Shown one piece after another: positions 35,831-47,080 of a DNA stretch of 64,000 bases. Origin of the DNA: Pseudoxanthomonas indica (GTDB lineage: Bacteria > Pseudomonadota > Gammaproteobacteria > Xanthomonadales > Xanthomonadaceae); contig NZ_FUZV01000001.1 in NCBI RefSeq assembly GCF_900167565.1, positions 2,085,001 to 2,149,000 on the forward strand, written 5' to 3'. A program made the translations under genes and the position numbers. The notes under the pieces were generated by a model. It searched no databases. It was given only the letters and a program-made list of their open reading frames with translations, and had not been told where the DNA came from. How positions within the stretch are numbered: the first letter of the stretch is position 1; each line of letters opens with the position of its first letter.

Positions 35831-37906
35831 TCAGGCGGACAGATGCTCGATGGCCGCCACGGCGCGGAAGCGATCCGCCAGCCGCTTGAGCAGGGCCAGG
35901 CGGTTGGCGCGGATGGCCGGGTCTTCGGCATTGACCATCACGTTGTCGAAGAACGCATCCACCTGCGGGCGCAGCAGGGCCAGGCGATTGAGCACGCGCA
36001 CGTAGTCGTGCTTGTGCAGCGCCTCGTCGGTGTCGCCCAACGCCGCTTCCACCGCCTCGGCCAATGCGCTCTCGGCCGGTTCGCTGAGCAGTGCGCGATC
36101 TTCGCCGGCGGGAATGGCGATGTCGGCCTTCTTCAGGATGTTGTTGATGCGCTTGTTGGCTGCAGCCAGAGCCTCGGCCTCCGGCAGCGTCGCAAAGGTG
36201 CCAATCGCATCCAGGCGGGTGTCGAAGTCGTACAGGGACGCGGGCTTGAGTTCGGCCACTGCATTGAAATGCGTGGCCGGTACGCCCTTGTCGGTGTAGT
36301 AGCCGCGCAGACGATCGAGGATGAAATCGAACAGCTCGCTCGCATCCGCCTGCACGTTGCGCTCGGCAAAGCCGGCGTTGGCACGGGCCAGCAACGCGCG
36401 CAGATCCAGATTGAAGCCACTCTCGATGATCGTCCGCGCCAGTCCCAGCGCATTGCGCCGCAGCGCAAACGGGTCCTTGTTGCCGGTCGGCTTCAAGCCT
36501 GCGGCAAAGCCGCCGGCCAGCGTGTCCAGGCGCTCGGCAATCGCCAGCACCTTGCCCAGCGGCGACAGCGCGATGTCATCGCCGGCGAAACGCGGCTGGT
36601 AGGCCTCGTCGATGGCCAGGGCGATGCCGCTGTCTTCGCCGGCGGCCTTGGCGTAATGGCGACCGGCGATGCCTTGCAGTTCCGGGAACTCGTTGACCAT
36701 GCGTGATTGCAGGTCATTCTTCGACAGTTCGGCGGCGCGACGCGCCTGCGCGGCATCGGCGCCGACCAGCGGGGCGATGTGTTCGGCCAGCGCCGCCACG
36801 CGCGCGACCTTGTCGGCGACGCTGCCCAGCTTGGCCTGGTAGGTGACGGTCTTCAGGCCATCGCCCATCGCGACCAGGCCCTGCTTGAGATCTTCATCGA
36901 AGAAGAACTTGGCATCAGAGAAGCGCGGGCGAATCACGCGCTCGTAGCCCTTGCGCACTTCGGCCACGTTCTGCGACTCGATATTGGCGATGCCGATGAA
37001 GTGCTCGGTCAACTTGCCGCCGTCGTTGAGCACCGGGAAGAACTTCTGGTTGATCTCCATCGTCTCGATCAACGCTTCCTGCGGCACCGCCAGGAACGCC
37101 ACCTCGAAACTGCACAGCACTGCGCTCGGCCATTCGGTCAGGCACACGACCTGTTCCAGATTGTCATCGGTGATGCGCGCCGAACCACCGGCCTTGGCCG
37201 CGGCCTGCTGCACTTCGGCGACGACGCGCGCGCGGCGCTCTTCGGCGTCCACCAGCACCTTGCTGGCGCGCAGCGCGTCGACGTACTCACCGGGATTACC
37301 GATCCACACCGGCTTGTCGTGCTCGAAGCGATGGCCGCGGCTCATGCGATCACTGCGCACGCCGAGCACGCCGGCGTCCACCACATCCTTGCCCAGCAAC
37401 ACCACCAGCCAATGCACCGGACGGGCAAAGGCGTAGTCGTGATCGCCCCAGCGCATCGGCTTGGGAATCGGCATGCCGGCCAGCGCTTCGCTGATCACCT
37501 CGGGCAGCAGTTCCGCGGTGCGCGCGCCCGGCTTGGTCGCACGATGGACGAAACGCTCGCCCTTGCCGTCGGTGGTGCGTTCCAGCTGCTGCCAGTCGAT
37601 GCCGGCCTTGCTGGCAAACCCCTGCAACGCCTTGGTCGGTTCGCCGTTGGCGTCCAGCGCGATGTTCAGATACGGGCCCAGCACTTCGGACTTCTGCTCC
37701 GGCTGCTCCACGTCCACCGCGGGTAGCAGCACCGCCAGGCGACGCGGGGTGTACAGCGGCTTGGCGTCGCCGCGCTGGAAACCGACGCCGCGCTTTTCCA
37801 GCGCAGTGATCACGCCGTCGAAGAACGCCTGCGCCAGGCCGGGCAGCGCCTTGACCGGCAGTTCTTCGGTGCCCAGTTCGATCAGCAGGGATTTTTGTTC
37901 GCTCAT
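35831..37906 (-). CDS. glyS: Glycine--tRNA ligase beta subunit
   Basis: A 691-residue subunit of the alpha2-beta2 glycyl-tRNA synthetase. It starts '[15 protein letters not shown]', has '[18 protein letters not shown]' and '[12 protein letters not shown]', and ends in a DALR-like anticodon-binding region with '[20 protein letters not shown]'. The ATG at 37906 lies 2 bp after the glyQ stop; an open reading extension upstream overlaps glyQ and is not real. A GC-rich 8-bp hairpin (35785-35804) lies just downstream of the tamA start region without a T-tract. Confidence 0.97.
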   Translation of the reverse strand: MSEQKSLLIELGTEELPVKALPGLAQAFFDGVITALEKRGVGFQRGDAKPLYTPRRLAVLLPAVDVEQPEQKSEVLGPYLNIALDANGEPTKALQGFASKAGIDWQQLERTTDGKGERFVHRATKPGARTAELLPEVISEALAGMPIPKPMRWGDHDYAFARPVHWLVVLLGKDVVDAGVLGVRSDRMSRGHRFEHDKPVWIGNPGEYVDALRASKVLVDAEERRARVVAEVQQAAAKAGGSARITDDNLEQVVCLTEWPSAVLCSFEVAFLAVPQEALIETMEINQKFFPVLNDGGKLTEHFIGIANIESQNVAEVRKGYERVIRPRFSDAKFFFDEDLKQGLVAMGDGLKTVTYQAKLGSVADKVARVAALAEHIAPLVGADAAQARRAAELSKNDLQSRMVNEFPELQGIAGRHYAKAAGEDSGIALAIDEAYQPRFAGDDIALSPLGKVLAIAERLDTLAGGFAAGLKPTGNKDPFALRRNALGLARTIIESGFNLDLRALLARANAGFAERNVQADASELFDFILDRLRGYYTDKGVPATHFNAVAELKPASLYDFDTRLDAIGTFATLPEAEALAAANKRINNILKKADIAIPAGEDRALLSEPAESALAEAVEAALGDTDEALHKHDYVRVLNRLALLRPQVDAFFDNVMVNAEDPAIRANRLALLKRLADRFRAVAAIEHLSA

Positions 37907-37908
37907 GA

Positions 37909-38823
<915 letters not shown>

Positions 38824-38896
38824 CGGCTTATCGTGCACTGCGGAAAAGCGGGCTAGTATACGGGCGAAGCTCCCGCCCCATCTTCGTTTCCCGCCT

Positions 38897-39637
38897 GTGG
38901 ACACCCACGCCAAAGTGCCTTTTCTAATTGTCGAGACCGGCCAGCCGGTCGCCTCGATGCGGCGCTATGGCGGCTTTCCGCACTGGATACGCGTGGCCGC
39001 GGGACTGGAAGCCGATGAAACGGTGGTCAGCAATGTCGAGCGGGGCGACGCTCTGCCGCGGCGCGAAGGCTTTGCCGGAATCATCGTCACCGGCTCGGCG
39101 GCGATGGTCACCGACCGCGCCGACTGGAGCGAACGCAGCGCCGACTGGCTGCGCAGCGCCGCCCACGAAGGCGTGCCGGTGTTGGGCATCTGCTACGGCC
39201 ACCAGTTGCTGGCGCATGCGCTGGGCGGCGAAGTGGCCTACAACCCGGCCGGGCGCGAATCCGGCACGGTGACCATCGATTTGCACGATCACGCCGGACA
39301 GGATCCGCTGTTCGCGGGCCTGCCCACTCAATTTGCCGCGCACGCCACCCATGTGCAGACCGTGCTGCGTCCGCCCGAAGGGGCGACGGTGCTGGCGCGT
39401 TCGGAGCAGGATGACTGCCACGCCTTCCGCTGGCGCGAGCGCGTCTGGGGCGTGCAGTTCCATCCCGAGTTCGCCACCCACCACATGCGCGGTTACGTGC
39501 ATGCGCGGGCCGATCACCTGCGCAACGAGGGCCGCTGCCCCGGCACCATCGCGCGCGGCGTGACGGCGGCGCCGCAAGCCCGCAAACTGTTGCGACGCTT
39601 TGTCAGACACGCACGCGGGCTGCAAGCGGCCCGCTGA
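38897..39637 (+). CDS. Class I glutamine amidotransferase (GuaA-N-like)
   Basis: A 246-residue stand-alone class I amidotransferase domain. The nucleophile is Cys99 in [17 protein letters not shown], the histidine/glutamate pair is in WGVQFHPEF. The GTG at 38897 is chosen as start because it is the first codon after the divergent glyQ promoter gap; an internal ATG at residue 21 would truncate the first strand. Stand-alone members include gamma-glutamyl-GABA or carbamoyl-transferring helpers and gamma-Glu peptide hydrolases. The acceptor substrate here is unknown. Confidence 0.85.
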   Translation: MDTHAKVPFLIVETGQPVASMRRYGGFPHWIRVAAGLEADETVVSNVERGDALPRREGFAGIIVTGSAAMVTDRADWSERSADWLRSAAHEGVPVLGICYGHQLLAHALGGEVAYNPAGRESGTVTIDLHDHAGQDPLFAGLPTQFAAHATHVQTVLRPPEGATVLARSEQDDCHAFRWRERVWGVQFHPEFATHHMRGYVHARADHLRNEGRCPGTIARGVTAAPQARKLLRRFVRHARGLQAAR

Positions 39638-39659
39638 CACTTTCTCCCACGGATTTTCG

Positions 39660-40562
39660 ATGAGCACGATCAACAAGGTGCCGGCCAGTGCCGGCGCGGA
39701 ATGGCTGCTGGCTGGATTCGCTCTGCTGCGCAAGGCGCCGATCGCCCTGGGCCTGCTGCCGATCGTCTGGGGTCTGGCCTCGACCCTGCTGGTGGTGCTG
39801 GTAGCCATGACCGGGGTGACGGCGCTGTTCTACGCGGCGCAGTTCGTGCTGGTCCTGGCCGGTCCGCTGTTCTTTGCCGCCATGGTGTGGGCGGTGCGCG
39901 AAGTCGATGCCGGCCGTCCCGTGCATCCGCGCGATCTGCTGCAGCCTATCCGCGATGGCCATGCGCGCGCGCTGATCGCCACGCTGCTGCCGCAGATCGT
40001 GGCCTCGCTGGCGCTGGGCCTGCTGCTGTTGCTGATGATCGGCATGGACGAAATCAACCACCTGCTGGAGGTGTTTGAAAAGCTGCAGGCGATCGCCGCC
40101 GCCGGTGGCCAGGCCGATCCGGCGCTGATCGCCAGCCTGCCGGCGGGACGACTGCTGCTGTGGCTGCTGTTGGTGGTCGTGACCTTCGTGGCGATCAAAT
40201 GGATGACCTTCATCGCCGCGCCGCAAATTCTGTTCAGTGGCGCTGATGCCTTTACCGCGATGGCCGACAGCCTGCGCGCCTGCCTGCGCAACTGGTCGGC
40301 GATGCTGGTGTTCTACCTGCTGACCGGCCTGACGATTTTCGCGGTGACCTTTGCTTCGCTGATTGTCGCGGCGGTATTGCAGCTGGTCGCAGGACCGACC
40401 GTGGCGGTGACGATCTGGCAGCTGGGCCTGCTGGCCGTGCTCACCCCGGTGCTGGCCGGCGCGATGCTGGCGGCGTGGCGGCAGATGATGCGTCCAGCGG
40501 GTGAGCCCAACGCGTCGGGTGGCCCCGCCGGTCCGGCCACCACCGCGCAGATCGAGGCTTGA
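39660..40562 (+). CDS. BPSS1780-type multi-pass membrane protein
   Basis: A 300-residue membrane protein with about six hydrophobic segments arranged in pairs and a soluble N-terminal 'VPASAGAEWLLAGFALLRKAP'. This start pattern and the 'RNWSAMLVFYLLTGL' segment resemble the BPSS1780 membrane protein family, for which no function is known. The ATG at 39660 begins 23 bp after the amidotransferase stop, so the two genes may be co-transcribed. The C-terminus is Pro/Ala/Gly-rich. It converges with zapE. Confidence 0.75.
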   Translation: MSTINKVPASAGAEWLLAGFALLRKAPIALGLLPIVWGLASTLLVVLVAMTGVTALFYAAQFVLVLAGPLFFAAMVWAVREVDAGRPVHPRDLLQPIRDGHARALIATLLPQIVASLALGLLLLLMIGMDEINHLLEVFEKLQAIAAAGGQADPALIASLPAGRLLLWLLLVVVTFVAIKWMTFIAAPQILFSGADAFTAMADSLRACLRNWSAMLVFYLLTGLTIFAVTFASLIVAAVLQLVAGPTVAVTIWQLGLLAVLTPVLAGAMLAAWRQMMRPAGEPNASGGPAGPATTAQIEA

Positions 40563-40580
40563 ATCCTCAGACCTGATTCC

Positions 40581-41732
40581 TCAGGCCTTGTGCTGGCTGG
40601 CCAGGTAGTCGGCGCTCTGCATTTCGATCAGCCGCGAGGCGGTGCGCTCGAATGCGCCCTGCAATCGGTGCCCGCTGTAGAGCGCCACCGGCGCGGCATC
40701 GGCGGTGCAGACCAGGTTGACGTGGCGATCGTAGAGCTCGTCGATCAGGTTGACGAAGCGCCGCGCGGCGTCCTCGTTCATTGCATCGAAGCGCGGGATG
40801 CCGCCCAGCAGCACCGTATGGAATTCGCGCGCCACCTCGATGTAGTCGGTGGTGCCACGCGGTCCTTCGCAGATCCCGGCGAAGTCGAACCAGACAATGC
40901 CCTTGCCGCGCCCGCGCACCGGCACCTTGCGGTGATCGATGACGATGTTGCCGTCGCGGCAGCTGCTGCCGGGGCTGAGTTCGTTCCAGCGTTCGTTCAA
41001 CCACGCATCCGACTGCGCATCCAGCGGTGCGCGATAGACCGGCGAACGGGTCAGCGCGCGCAGGCGGTAGTCTTCCGCGCCCACCGCATGCACTTCCACG
41101 CAGTACTTCTGCAACAGCGCGATCGCCGGCAGGAAGCTGTCGCGTTGCAGGCCGTCCTTGTACAGGTTCTTCGGTGCGGTGTTGGAGCTGGTCACCAGGG
41201 TCACGCCTTCGGCGATCAAGCGCTCCAGCAGGCGGCCCAGCAACATGGCATCGCCGATGTCGGTGACGAAGAACTCGTCCAGCACCAGCACGCGCAGGCG
41301 CTCGCGCCAGTCCTGCGCCACCCGGGCCAGCGGATCGGCGTGACCGGCGTGCTCGCGCAACTGCTCATGCACGCCGCGCATGAAGCGGTGGAAGTGGGTG
41401 CGGTACTTGCCGTCGCGGCCACCGGCCTGATCCGGGTGGAACGCCTCCAGCGGCAGGCCGTCGTAGAACAGATCGATCAGGAACGTCTTGCCGCGGCCGA
41501 CGCCGCCCCACAGGTACAGGCCCTTGATCGGCTCGGGCTTCTTCCAGAACGAGGACAGCCGATCCAGCCAGCCGTCCTCGCGTTCTTCCAGCAGCGCCAG
41601 ATGGATGCGGTCCAGTTCGCGCAGGGCTTCGTGCTGGGCCGGATCGTCGCGCCAATGGCCCTCGGCCACGCCGCGCGCATAGGCCTGCGAGGGCGTCAAC
41701 GGAGTCGGGGTGTCGCCATCGGCGGCCATCAT
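40581..41732 (-). CDS. zapE: Cell division protein ZapE (AFG1-like ATPase)
   Basis: A 383-residue P-loop ATPase. Walker A is GGVGRGKTFLID (about 76-87), followed by the AFG1 segment 'FHRFMRGVHEQLRE'. Walker B lies in VLVLDEFFVTDIGDA, and the sensor region in 'LVTSSNTAPKNLYKDGLQR'. ZapE destabilises FtsZ rings late in division under stress. The ATG at 41732 overlaps the stop of the upstream alpha/beta hydrolase gene as ATGATG, so a second ATG at 41729 is equally possible. Both genes form an operon. Confidence 0.93.
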   Translation of the reverse strand: MMAADGDTPTPLTPSQAYARGVAEGHWRDDPAQHEALRELDRIHLALLEEREDGWLDRLSSFWKKPEPIKGLYLWGGVGRGKTFLIDLFYDGLPLEAFHPDQAGGRDGKYRTHFHRFMRGVHEQLREHAGHADPLARVAQDWRERLRVLVLDEFFVTDIGDAMLLGRLLERLIAEGVTLVTSSNTAPKNLYKDGLQRDSFLPAIALLQKYCVEVHAVGAEDYRLRALTRSPVYRAPLDAQSDAWLNERWNELSPGSSCRDGNIVIDHRKVPVRGRGKGIVWFDFAGICEGPRGTTDYIEVAREFHTVLLGGIPRFDAMNEDAARRFVNLIDELYDRHVNLVCTADAAPVALYSGHRLQGAFERTASRLIEMQSADYLASQHKA

Positions 41733-42388
41733 GCGGCCGGCACGAAGGCTTTCATCGCGTGCTTGATGGCGCCACGCAGGTCCATCAGCTTGCGATGGAA
41801 GAAATGGCTGGTGTCGGACATGCGGATCAGTTCCGGCGGATCCTCGAGTGCATCGATCCAGCGATAGACCGCCTGCGGATCGACAATCTCGTCCTGCTCG
41901 CCCTGGATCACCAGCCAGGGGCAGGTGGGCAGGCTAATGGCGTCGAAATCCCAGCGACCCACTGGCGGCGCGATCGAGATCATCGCCTCGGGCTGAATGG
42001 CCTGGCAGCTGCGCAGTGCGACGTAGGCGCCGAAGCTGAAACCGGCCAGCCAGATCGGACCCGGTCGGTGCGATCGCACCCAGTCCACCACGGCCTGCAG
42101 ATCCGCGGACTCGCCCACGCCCTGATCGAAGTGGCCGGCCGAGCCGCCGGTGCCGCGAAAGTTGAAGCGTACGGTGACCGCACCCAACTCGCGCAGGCTG
42201 CGCGCCGTCATCACCACCACTTTGTTGTGCATGGTGCCGCCCTCGGTGGGCAGCGGGTGGCAGATGATCGCGGTGAAGGCGCCGGCCTGGGTCGGTTCGT
42301 CCGGCCATTCGACCGAGAGTTCGAGTTCGCCGACCGGGCCGGGCAGGCTCAGGTTGGCGTTTTCGTGGGGGAAGTCCGGTATCGACAT
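41729..42388 (-). CDS. Alpha/beta hydrolase (COG2945 type)
   Basis: A 219-residue hydrolase. Features are 'IICHPLPTEGGTMHNKVV', a nucleophile elbow GFSFGAYVAL, 'IQGEQDEIVDP' for the acid and a histidine in 'MSDTSHFFHRKL'. These match COG2945, a widespread family with no established substrate. The start at ATG 42388 is used because the preceding in-frame stretch is Arg-rich and non-conserved in style. The gene overlaps the start of zapE and diverges from the MFS transporter gene. Confidence 0.87.
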   Translation of the reverse strand: MSIPDFPHENANLSLPGPVGELELSVEWPDEPTQAGAFTAIICHPLPTEGGTMHNKVVVMTARSLRELGAVTVRFNFRGTGGSAGHFDQGVGESADLQAVVDWVRSHRPGPIWLAGFSFGAYVALRSCQAIQPEAMISIAPPVGRWDFDAISLPTCPWLVIQGEQDEIVDPQAVYRWIDALEDPPELIRMSDTSHFFHRKLMDLRGAIKHAMKAFVPAA

Positions 42389-42587
42389 GCGCACATGATA
42401 AAGCCTGCCCTGCATGCGCCGATGTCGACGCCGCGGGAGACGGCGTCGCGCCAGCGCAATGCTGTGTATGCAATTGGTAGGCTTGTCGAGCTCATTGCTG
42501 CGGCGCACAATTCCCTACGGGCCGCATCCGGTCCGTTGTTTCCGCCCCGGGCCCCGGCCCTTTCGGGGCGTTCCCCCAGGAACTTCA

Positions 42588-43787
42588 ATGCGACTTCCCC
42601 TCCTTGCGCTTGCCGTGAGCGCATTTGCCATTGGCACCACCGAGTTCGTGGTGATGGGCCTGCTGCCGCAGATGGCCAGCGACCTGGGCGTCTCGATTCC
42701 ATCGGCCGGCATGCTTGTCTCCGGCTATGCACTGGGCGTGGTGCTGGGCGGGCCGCTGCTGGCCATGGCCACCGCGCGCCTGCCGCGCAAGACGGTGTTG
42801 CTGGTGTTGATGGGTGTGTTCGTGCTGGGCAACCTGCTGTGCGCGTTGGCGCCCAACTATGAGTGGCTGATGGTGGCGCGGGTGATCGCCGCGCTCGCGC
42901 ATGGCTCGTTCTTCGGCGCCGGCGCGGTGGTGGCCGGGCATGTCGCGGCGCCCGGCAAACGCGCTCAAGCGATCGCCTTGATGTTCACCGGCCTGACCGT
43001 GGCCAACATTTTGGGCGTGCCGGCGGGCACCTGGCTGGGCCAGGCGCTGGGCTGGCGCGCGACGTTCTGGGCGGTGGTGGTGCTGGGGGTGCTGGCCTTG
43101 CTGGCGCTGGCCCGCGGCGTGCCGCGCCTGCACGATCTGAGCCCGCCGCGACTGGGCCGCGAACTGCGCGTGCTACGCGAACCGCAGGTGTTGCTGGCGC
43201 TGGGCATGACCGTGTTCGGCTTTGGCGGCGTGTTTGCGGTGTTCACCTTCATCGTGCCGCTGCTGACCGACTACGCCGGCCTGTCGCCGCATTCGGTCGG
43301 CTCTGTGCTGGTGCTGTTCGGCCTGGGCGCGACCGTGGGCACCCTGCTCGGTGGCAAGCTGGCCGACTGGAAGCTGATGCCGGCGCTGATGATCGCGCTG
43401 GCCGCGCTGTCGTTGTTCTTCCTGCTGTTCGCGGCCGGCATGCACCACACCGGCGTGGCGGTGGCAGGCGTGTTCCTGATCGGCCTCATCGGTTTTGTCG
43501 GCGGTCCCGGCCTGCAGGCGCGCTCGGTGCAGTCTGCGCGCGAGGCGCCCTTGCTGGCGTCCACCCTCAATCAAAGCGCGTTCAACCTGGGCAATGCCGG
43601 CGGTGCATGGATTGGCGCCAGCCTGCTCGCGCAGGGCGCGGCCTATCCGGTGCTGGGCGTGGCGGCGGCGATCATCACCGCGGTCGGCCTGGGCCTGACG
43701 GTGATCAGCATGCAGATGGAGCGTGGCGCGCGCCACAGCGCGTTGGCCTGCGACAGCGCCGCCTGCGACGCGACCAGCAAGGTCTGA
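42588..43787 (+). CDS. MFS efflux transporter (AraJ-like, DHA1 family)
   Basis: A 399-residue protein with 12 hydrophobic segments. The N-terminus 'SAFAIGTTEFVVMGLLPQM' and 'VSGYALGVVLGGPLLAM' are close in pattern to AraJ/YdhP-type sugar or drug efflux carriers, and the cytoplasmic 'ATARLPRKTVLL' matches the loop 2-3 motif. Substrate unknown. The ATG at 42588 follows a GC-rich leader with two mutually exclusive hairpins (42543-42570). The last visible stretch is a short Cys-containing tail (CDSAACDATS). Confidence 0.88.
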   Translation: MRLPLLALAVSAFAIGTTEFVVMGLLPQMASDLGVSIPSAGMLVSGYALGVVLGGPLLAMATARLPRKTVLLVLMGVFVLGNLLCALAPNYEWLMVARVIAALAHGSFFGAGAVVAGHVAAPGKRAQAIALMFTGLTVANILGVPAGTWLGQALGWRATFWAVVVLGVLALLALARGVPRLHDLSPPRLGRELRVLREPQVLLALGMTVFGFGGVFAVFTFIVPLLTDYAGLSPHSVGSVLVLFGLGATVGTLLGGKLADWKLMPALMIALAALSLFFLLFAAGMHHTGVAVAGVFLIGLIGFVGGPGLQARSVQSAREAPLLASTLNQSAFNLGNAGGAWIGASLLAQGAAYPVLGVAAAIITAVGLGLTVISMQMERGARHSALACDSAACDATSKV

Positions 43788-43822
43788 TGGGCAAGCCGGC
43801 CCGCGCGCACTAGTCTGTCGTC

Positions 43823-44740
43823 ATGGCTTTCGACGCCTTCGCCCTGATCCTGACGATGCTCGCCCTCGGCGTGCTGTTCGCACGCCTGCGGGTGCTGCCC
43901 GACAACGCGGCCCAGGTGTTGAACCAGGTCGTGCTGTACGTCTGCCTGCCGGCCGCAGTGCTCACCTACGTGCCGCGCCTGCACATGGATGCCAGTCTGC
44001 TGGGGCTGGCGGCCACGCCCTGGTTGCTGGCGGTGGCCACCGTGGCCCTGGTCAGCTTGGCCAGCCGCTGGATGAAGTTCCGCCGCGACGAACACGCCGT
44101 GCTGCTGATCTGCGTGGGCCTGTGCAACAGCAGCTTCGTCGGCTACCCCATGGTGCGCGCGCTGCTGGGCGAACATGCATTGCCCTACGCAGTGGTCTAC
44201 GACCAGTTCGGCACCTTCGTCCTGCTGTCCACCTACGGGCTGTACGTGCTGGCCAAATACGGCGGTGATGAACCGCCGACGATCAAGGTCATCGCCGGGC
44301 GCATCGTGCGCTTCCCGCCGATCTGGGCGCTGGTGATCGGTTTGACCGTGATGCCGGAGACCCCGCCCGAGTGGATTGGCGCGGCGCTGCTCAAACTTTC
44401 CGACGCGCTGCTGCCGCTGGTGATGCTGGCGGTGGGCCTGTCGATCAAGTTGCGCCTGCCGCGCGACGAGATCCGACCGCTCGGCACCGGCCTGCTGCTC
44501 AAGCTGGTGGTGATGCCGGCACTGGCCCTGCCGCTGTCCTGGGCCTTCGGCATGGACGGTGCGATGTTGCAGGCCAACGTGCTGGAGTCGGCCATGCCGA
44601 CCATGATCACCGCCGGCGCCCTGGCCATTGCCCATGGCCTGGCGCCGCGCCTGGCCGCGGCCTTGATTGGCTACGGCATCCTGTTCTGCCTGATCACCTT
44701 GCCGGCCTGGAGCTGGCTGCTCAAGCACATCGCCGCGTGA
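43823..44740 (+). CDS. AEC-family transporter (auxin efflux carrier-like)
   Basis: A 305-residue membrane protein with about ten hydrophobic segments in two five-helix halves. The N-terminal 'LILTMLALGVLFARLRVLPDNAA' and the middle 'LCNSSFVGYPMVRALLGEHALPYAVVYDQFGTF' are typical AEC family features. Bacterial members move malate, malonate or amino-acid-like anions; the cargo here cannot be inferred. It lies 35 bp after the MFS gene and may share its transcript. A 6-bp GC hairpin (44746-44761) without T-tract follows. Confidence 0.9.
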   Translation: MAFDAFALILTMLALGVLFARLRVLPDNAAQVLNQVVLYVCLPAAVLTYVPRLHMDASLLGLAATPWLLAVATVALVSLASRWMKFRRDEHAVLLICVGLCNSSFVGYPMVRALLGEHALPYAVVYDQFGTFVLLSTYGLYVLAKYGGDEPPTIKVIAGRIVRFPPIWALVIGLTVMPETPPEWIGAALLKLSDALLPLVMLAVGLSIKLRLPRDEIRPLGTGLLLKLVVMPALALPLSWAFGMDGAMLQANVLESAMPTMITAGALAIAHGLAPRLAAALIGYGILFCLITLPAWSWLLKHIAA

Positions 44741-44779
44741 TCAGCCCGCCCATGGGGGCGGTGCACCGACGCCGGCGAG

Positions 44780-46258
44780 TCAGTCCGCCGGCACGGTCCG
44801 ATCGCTGGCCCAGTCGCGCAATGCCCTGACCTGCTCGGCCATGATCACCGAGAGCGGTCGGGTACCGCGGATCTCCTGCATCACCAGCCCGGTATCCAGC
44901 GGCTTCTGCTCGCCATGCGCGGTGTAGAGCGCGGCCACGATCGCCTGTTCGATTTCCGCGCCGGAGAATCCCTCGCTGGCCGCCGCCAGCGCCGGCAGCT
45001 GGAAGTCATCGGGCTTCAGGCCGCGGCGGGCCAGGTGCACATGGAAAATATCCACCCGCGTATCGGCGTCCGGCAAGTCGACGAAGAAGATTTCGTCGAA
45101 GCGTCCCTTGCGCAGCAGCTCGGCCGGCAATTCCTGCACCTGGTTGGCGGTGGCCACCAGGAATACCGACGAGGTGCGCTCGGCCATCCAGGTCAGCACG
45201 TAACCCAGCACCCGACGCGAGGTGCCGCCGTCTTCGCCGCCGCTGGCGATGCCCTTCTCGATCTCGTCGATCCACAGCACGCACGGCGCCAGCTGCTCGG
45301 CCGAAGCCAGCGCCGCGCGCAGGTTCTTCTCGGTCTCGCCGTGGTACTTGTCGTACAGGGTGCCGAAGTCCATGCGTAACAGCGGCACGCCGAAGCCACC
45401 GGCGATGGCCTTGGCCAGCATCGACTTGCCGCAGCCCTGCACGCCCAGCAGCAGCACGCCCTTGGGCGGCTCCAGGCCCGCCGGCAGATCGCCGGCAAAC
45501 GCTGCCCGCCGCTGCTCGATCCAGCGCTTGAGCCGGCGCGCACCGGCCACGTCGGCAAAGCGCGCGGTGTCGTATTCGTAGTGCAGGTGGCCGCTGCGGT
45601 TGAGCATCTCGAACTTGAGCCGGTTCAGCTGCGGCAGGTCCTCGGCATTGAGCGCGCCGTCGGCGTGGATCAGCTGGCGACCGATGCGCTGCGCATCGGA
45701 CAGGCTCAGGCCCTGCAGGTTGCGCACGATCTGCTTGACCGCATCGCCATCGGTTTCAACCCGCCGGCCATTGTTTTCGCGGGCGTAGGATTCGGCTTCC
45801 TCGCGCAGCATCCGGGTCAGCGCGGTCGCATCGGGCAGGCGGGGACTGAAGCGCACCGCCGCCGATTCCAGCTCGGGCGGCAATTCAATCCGGTGTCCCA
45901 CCAGCACGATCACATGCGGCAGGCAGTGGCGCCGCTGGATCAGATCGCGCAAGGCGCGCTGGCTGCCGGCGTAGCCCAGGTAGGGATGGAAATCCAGCAG
46001 CACATAGACCCCGCGCTGGGTGGCCTGGCGGATGGCCTGCAGGGCGGCGCTGGCGTCGGGCGCCCCCTCCGGGGCATCTTCCCGGTCCATGTCGAAGCGG
46101 CGCAGGCCCTCGGTCGCGGACCAGCGGAACAGGGCCCGCCAGACCCGCGACAGCGACTGGCGGAACAAATCGATGACGCGTGCCTCGTCCTGCGTTTCAA
46201 TCACGATCAACGGGGTATTGGCCCGGATCAATGCGGTCAGGTCCTGCAGTTCGTTCAT
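44780..46258 (-). CDS. AAA+ ATPase, Ycf46-like
   Basis: A 492-residue protein. The N-terminal region (1-230) resembles Ycf46 proteins, with 'PLIVIETQDEARVIDLF'. The C-terminal AAA+ module has Walker A GVQGCGKSMLAKAIAG, Walker B CVLWIDEIEKG, sensor 1 'VFLVATANQVQELPAELLRKGRFDEIFFVDLP' (read across two lines) and an arginine finger region. Unlike FtsH there is no membrane segment or zinc-protease domain. The function of Ycf46 is poorly known; a role in stress or carbon metabolism is reported for cyanobacteria. The ATG at 46258 follows a GC-rich gap. Confidence 0.88.
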   Translation of the reverse strand: MNELQDLTALIRANTPLIVIETQDEARVIDLFRQSLSRVWRALFRWSATEGLRRFDMDREDAPEGAPDASAALQAIRQATQRGVYVLLDFHPYLGYAGSQRALRDLIQRRHCLPHVIVLVGHRIELPPELESAAVRFSPRLPDATALTRMLREEAESYARENNGRRVETDGDAVKQIVRNLQGLSLSDAQRIGRQLIHADGALNAEDLPQLNRLKFEMLNRSGHLHYEYDTARFADVAGARRLKRWIEQRRAAFAGDLPAGLEPPKGVLLLGVQGCGKSMLAKAIAGGFGVPLLRMDFGTLYDKYHGETEKNLRAALASAEQLAPCVLWIDEIEKGIASGGEDGGTSRRVLGYVLTWMAERTSSVFLVATANQVQELPAELLRKGRFDEIFFVDLPDADTRVDIFHVHLARRGLKPDDFQLPALAAASEGFSGAEIEQAIVAALYTAHGEQKPLDTGLVMQEIRGTRPLSVIMAEQVRALRDWASDRTVPAD

Positions 46259-46429
46259 GGGCAACCGGTCCTTGGAAGCGCCAAGATAGCAAAGCAAGGC
46301 AGCGTTCCCGAGCGTCCACGGCAGCCGGGCGTGGGGCCGGAGAGCACAGGCCCGAGGACGGCCGGCCCGTTCGCCCCAAGCTCACGGGTCCGGTGTAACC
46401 TGCGGCTTCCCGGTCAAAGAGGTGAGCGC

Positions 46430-47062
46430 ATGAAGACGATTCTGGTCGCCAGCTCCAAGGGTGGCGCGGGCAAGAGCACCATCGCGACGAATCTGGCGGC
46501 AGCCTTTGCTCTGGATGGCAAACGCACCGTACTGGTGGATGCCGACCCGCAGGGATCGTCCACGCGCTGGGCCGAACGCCGCGCCGAACTGGAAACCGCG
46601 GTGCTGCCCATCGATGGCGCACGCAAGCGCAACTGGCGCGCGCTGGTCCCCGACGATGCGGATCGGGTGGTGATCGACGGCGCCGCCGGCGCCATGGCCG
46701 GCGATCTGGAGTCGTACCTGGAAGCCGCCGATGCCGTGGTAGTGCCGGTGTTGCCCTCGGCCATGGACATCGACGCCACCGTCGGCTTTCTCAACACGCT
46801 GGCCAAGATTCCGCGCGTGCACAAGCGCAAGTTGCCGGTGGGCCTGGTGGTCAACCGCACCAAACCCTGGACCAACGCCTCGCAACAGGCGGTGGAGATG
46901 CTGTCCAGCTGGCCGTACCCGGTGGTGGCGCAGTTGCGCGATACCCAGGCCTATGTGGTGCTGGCCGGGTTGGGCCGCAGTTTGTTCGACTACCGTTCGG
47001 CCCAGGTCCGCGATCATCAGTCCGACTGGGAACCGCTACTAAAATGGATCAAGAAAGCCTAA
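46430..47062 (+). CDS. Orphan ParA-family ATPase
   Basis: A 210-residue deviant-Walker ATPase. The P-loop is SSKGGAGKST (residues 8-17), followed by 'VLVDADPQGSSTRWAERR' and, near residues 78-92, a short Walker B-like 'VVIDGAAGAM'. There is no ParB or parS-like site nearby. The length and motifs fit the small ParA-like proteins that position cargo such as carboxysome or chemosensory clusters, or act in cell polarity. RBS AGAGGTGA lies 4 nt before the ATG. The next gene, sixA, begins 18 bp downstream and may be co-transcribed. Confidence 0.86.
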   Translation: MKTILVASSKGGAGKSTIATNLAAAFALDGKRTVLVDADPQGSSTRWAERRAELETAVLPIDGARKRNWRALVPDDADRVVIDGAAGAMAGDLESYLEAADAVVVPVLPSAMDIDATVGFLNTLAKIPRVHKRKLPVGLVVNRTKPWTNASQQAVEMLSSWPYPVVAQLRDTQAYVVLAGLGRSLFDYRSAQVRDHQSDWEPLLKWIKKA

Positions 47063-47080
47063 TCAGGGAGCCAGGCCAAC

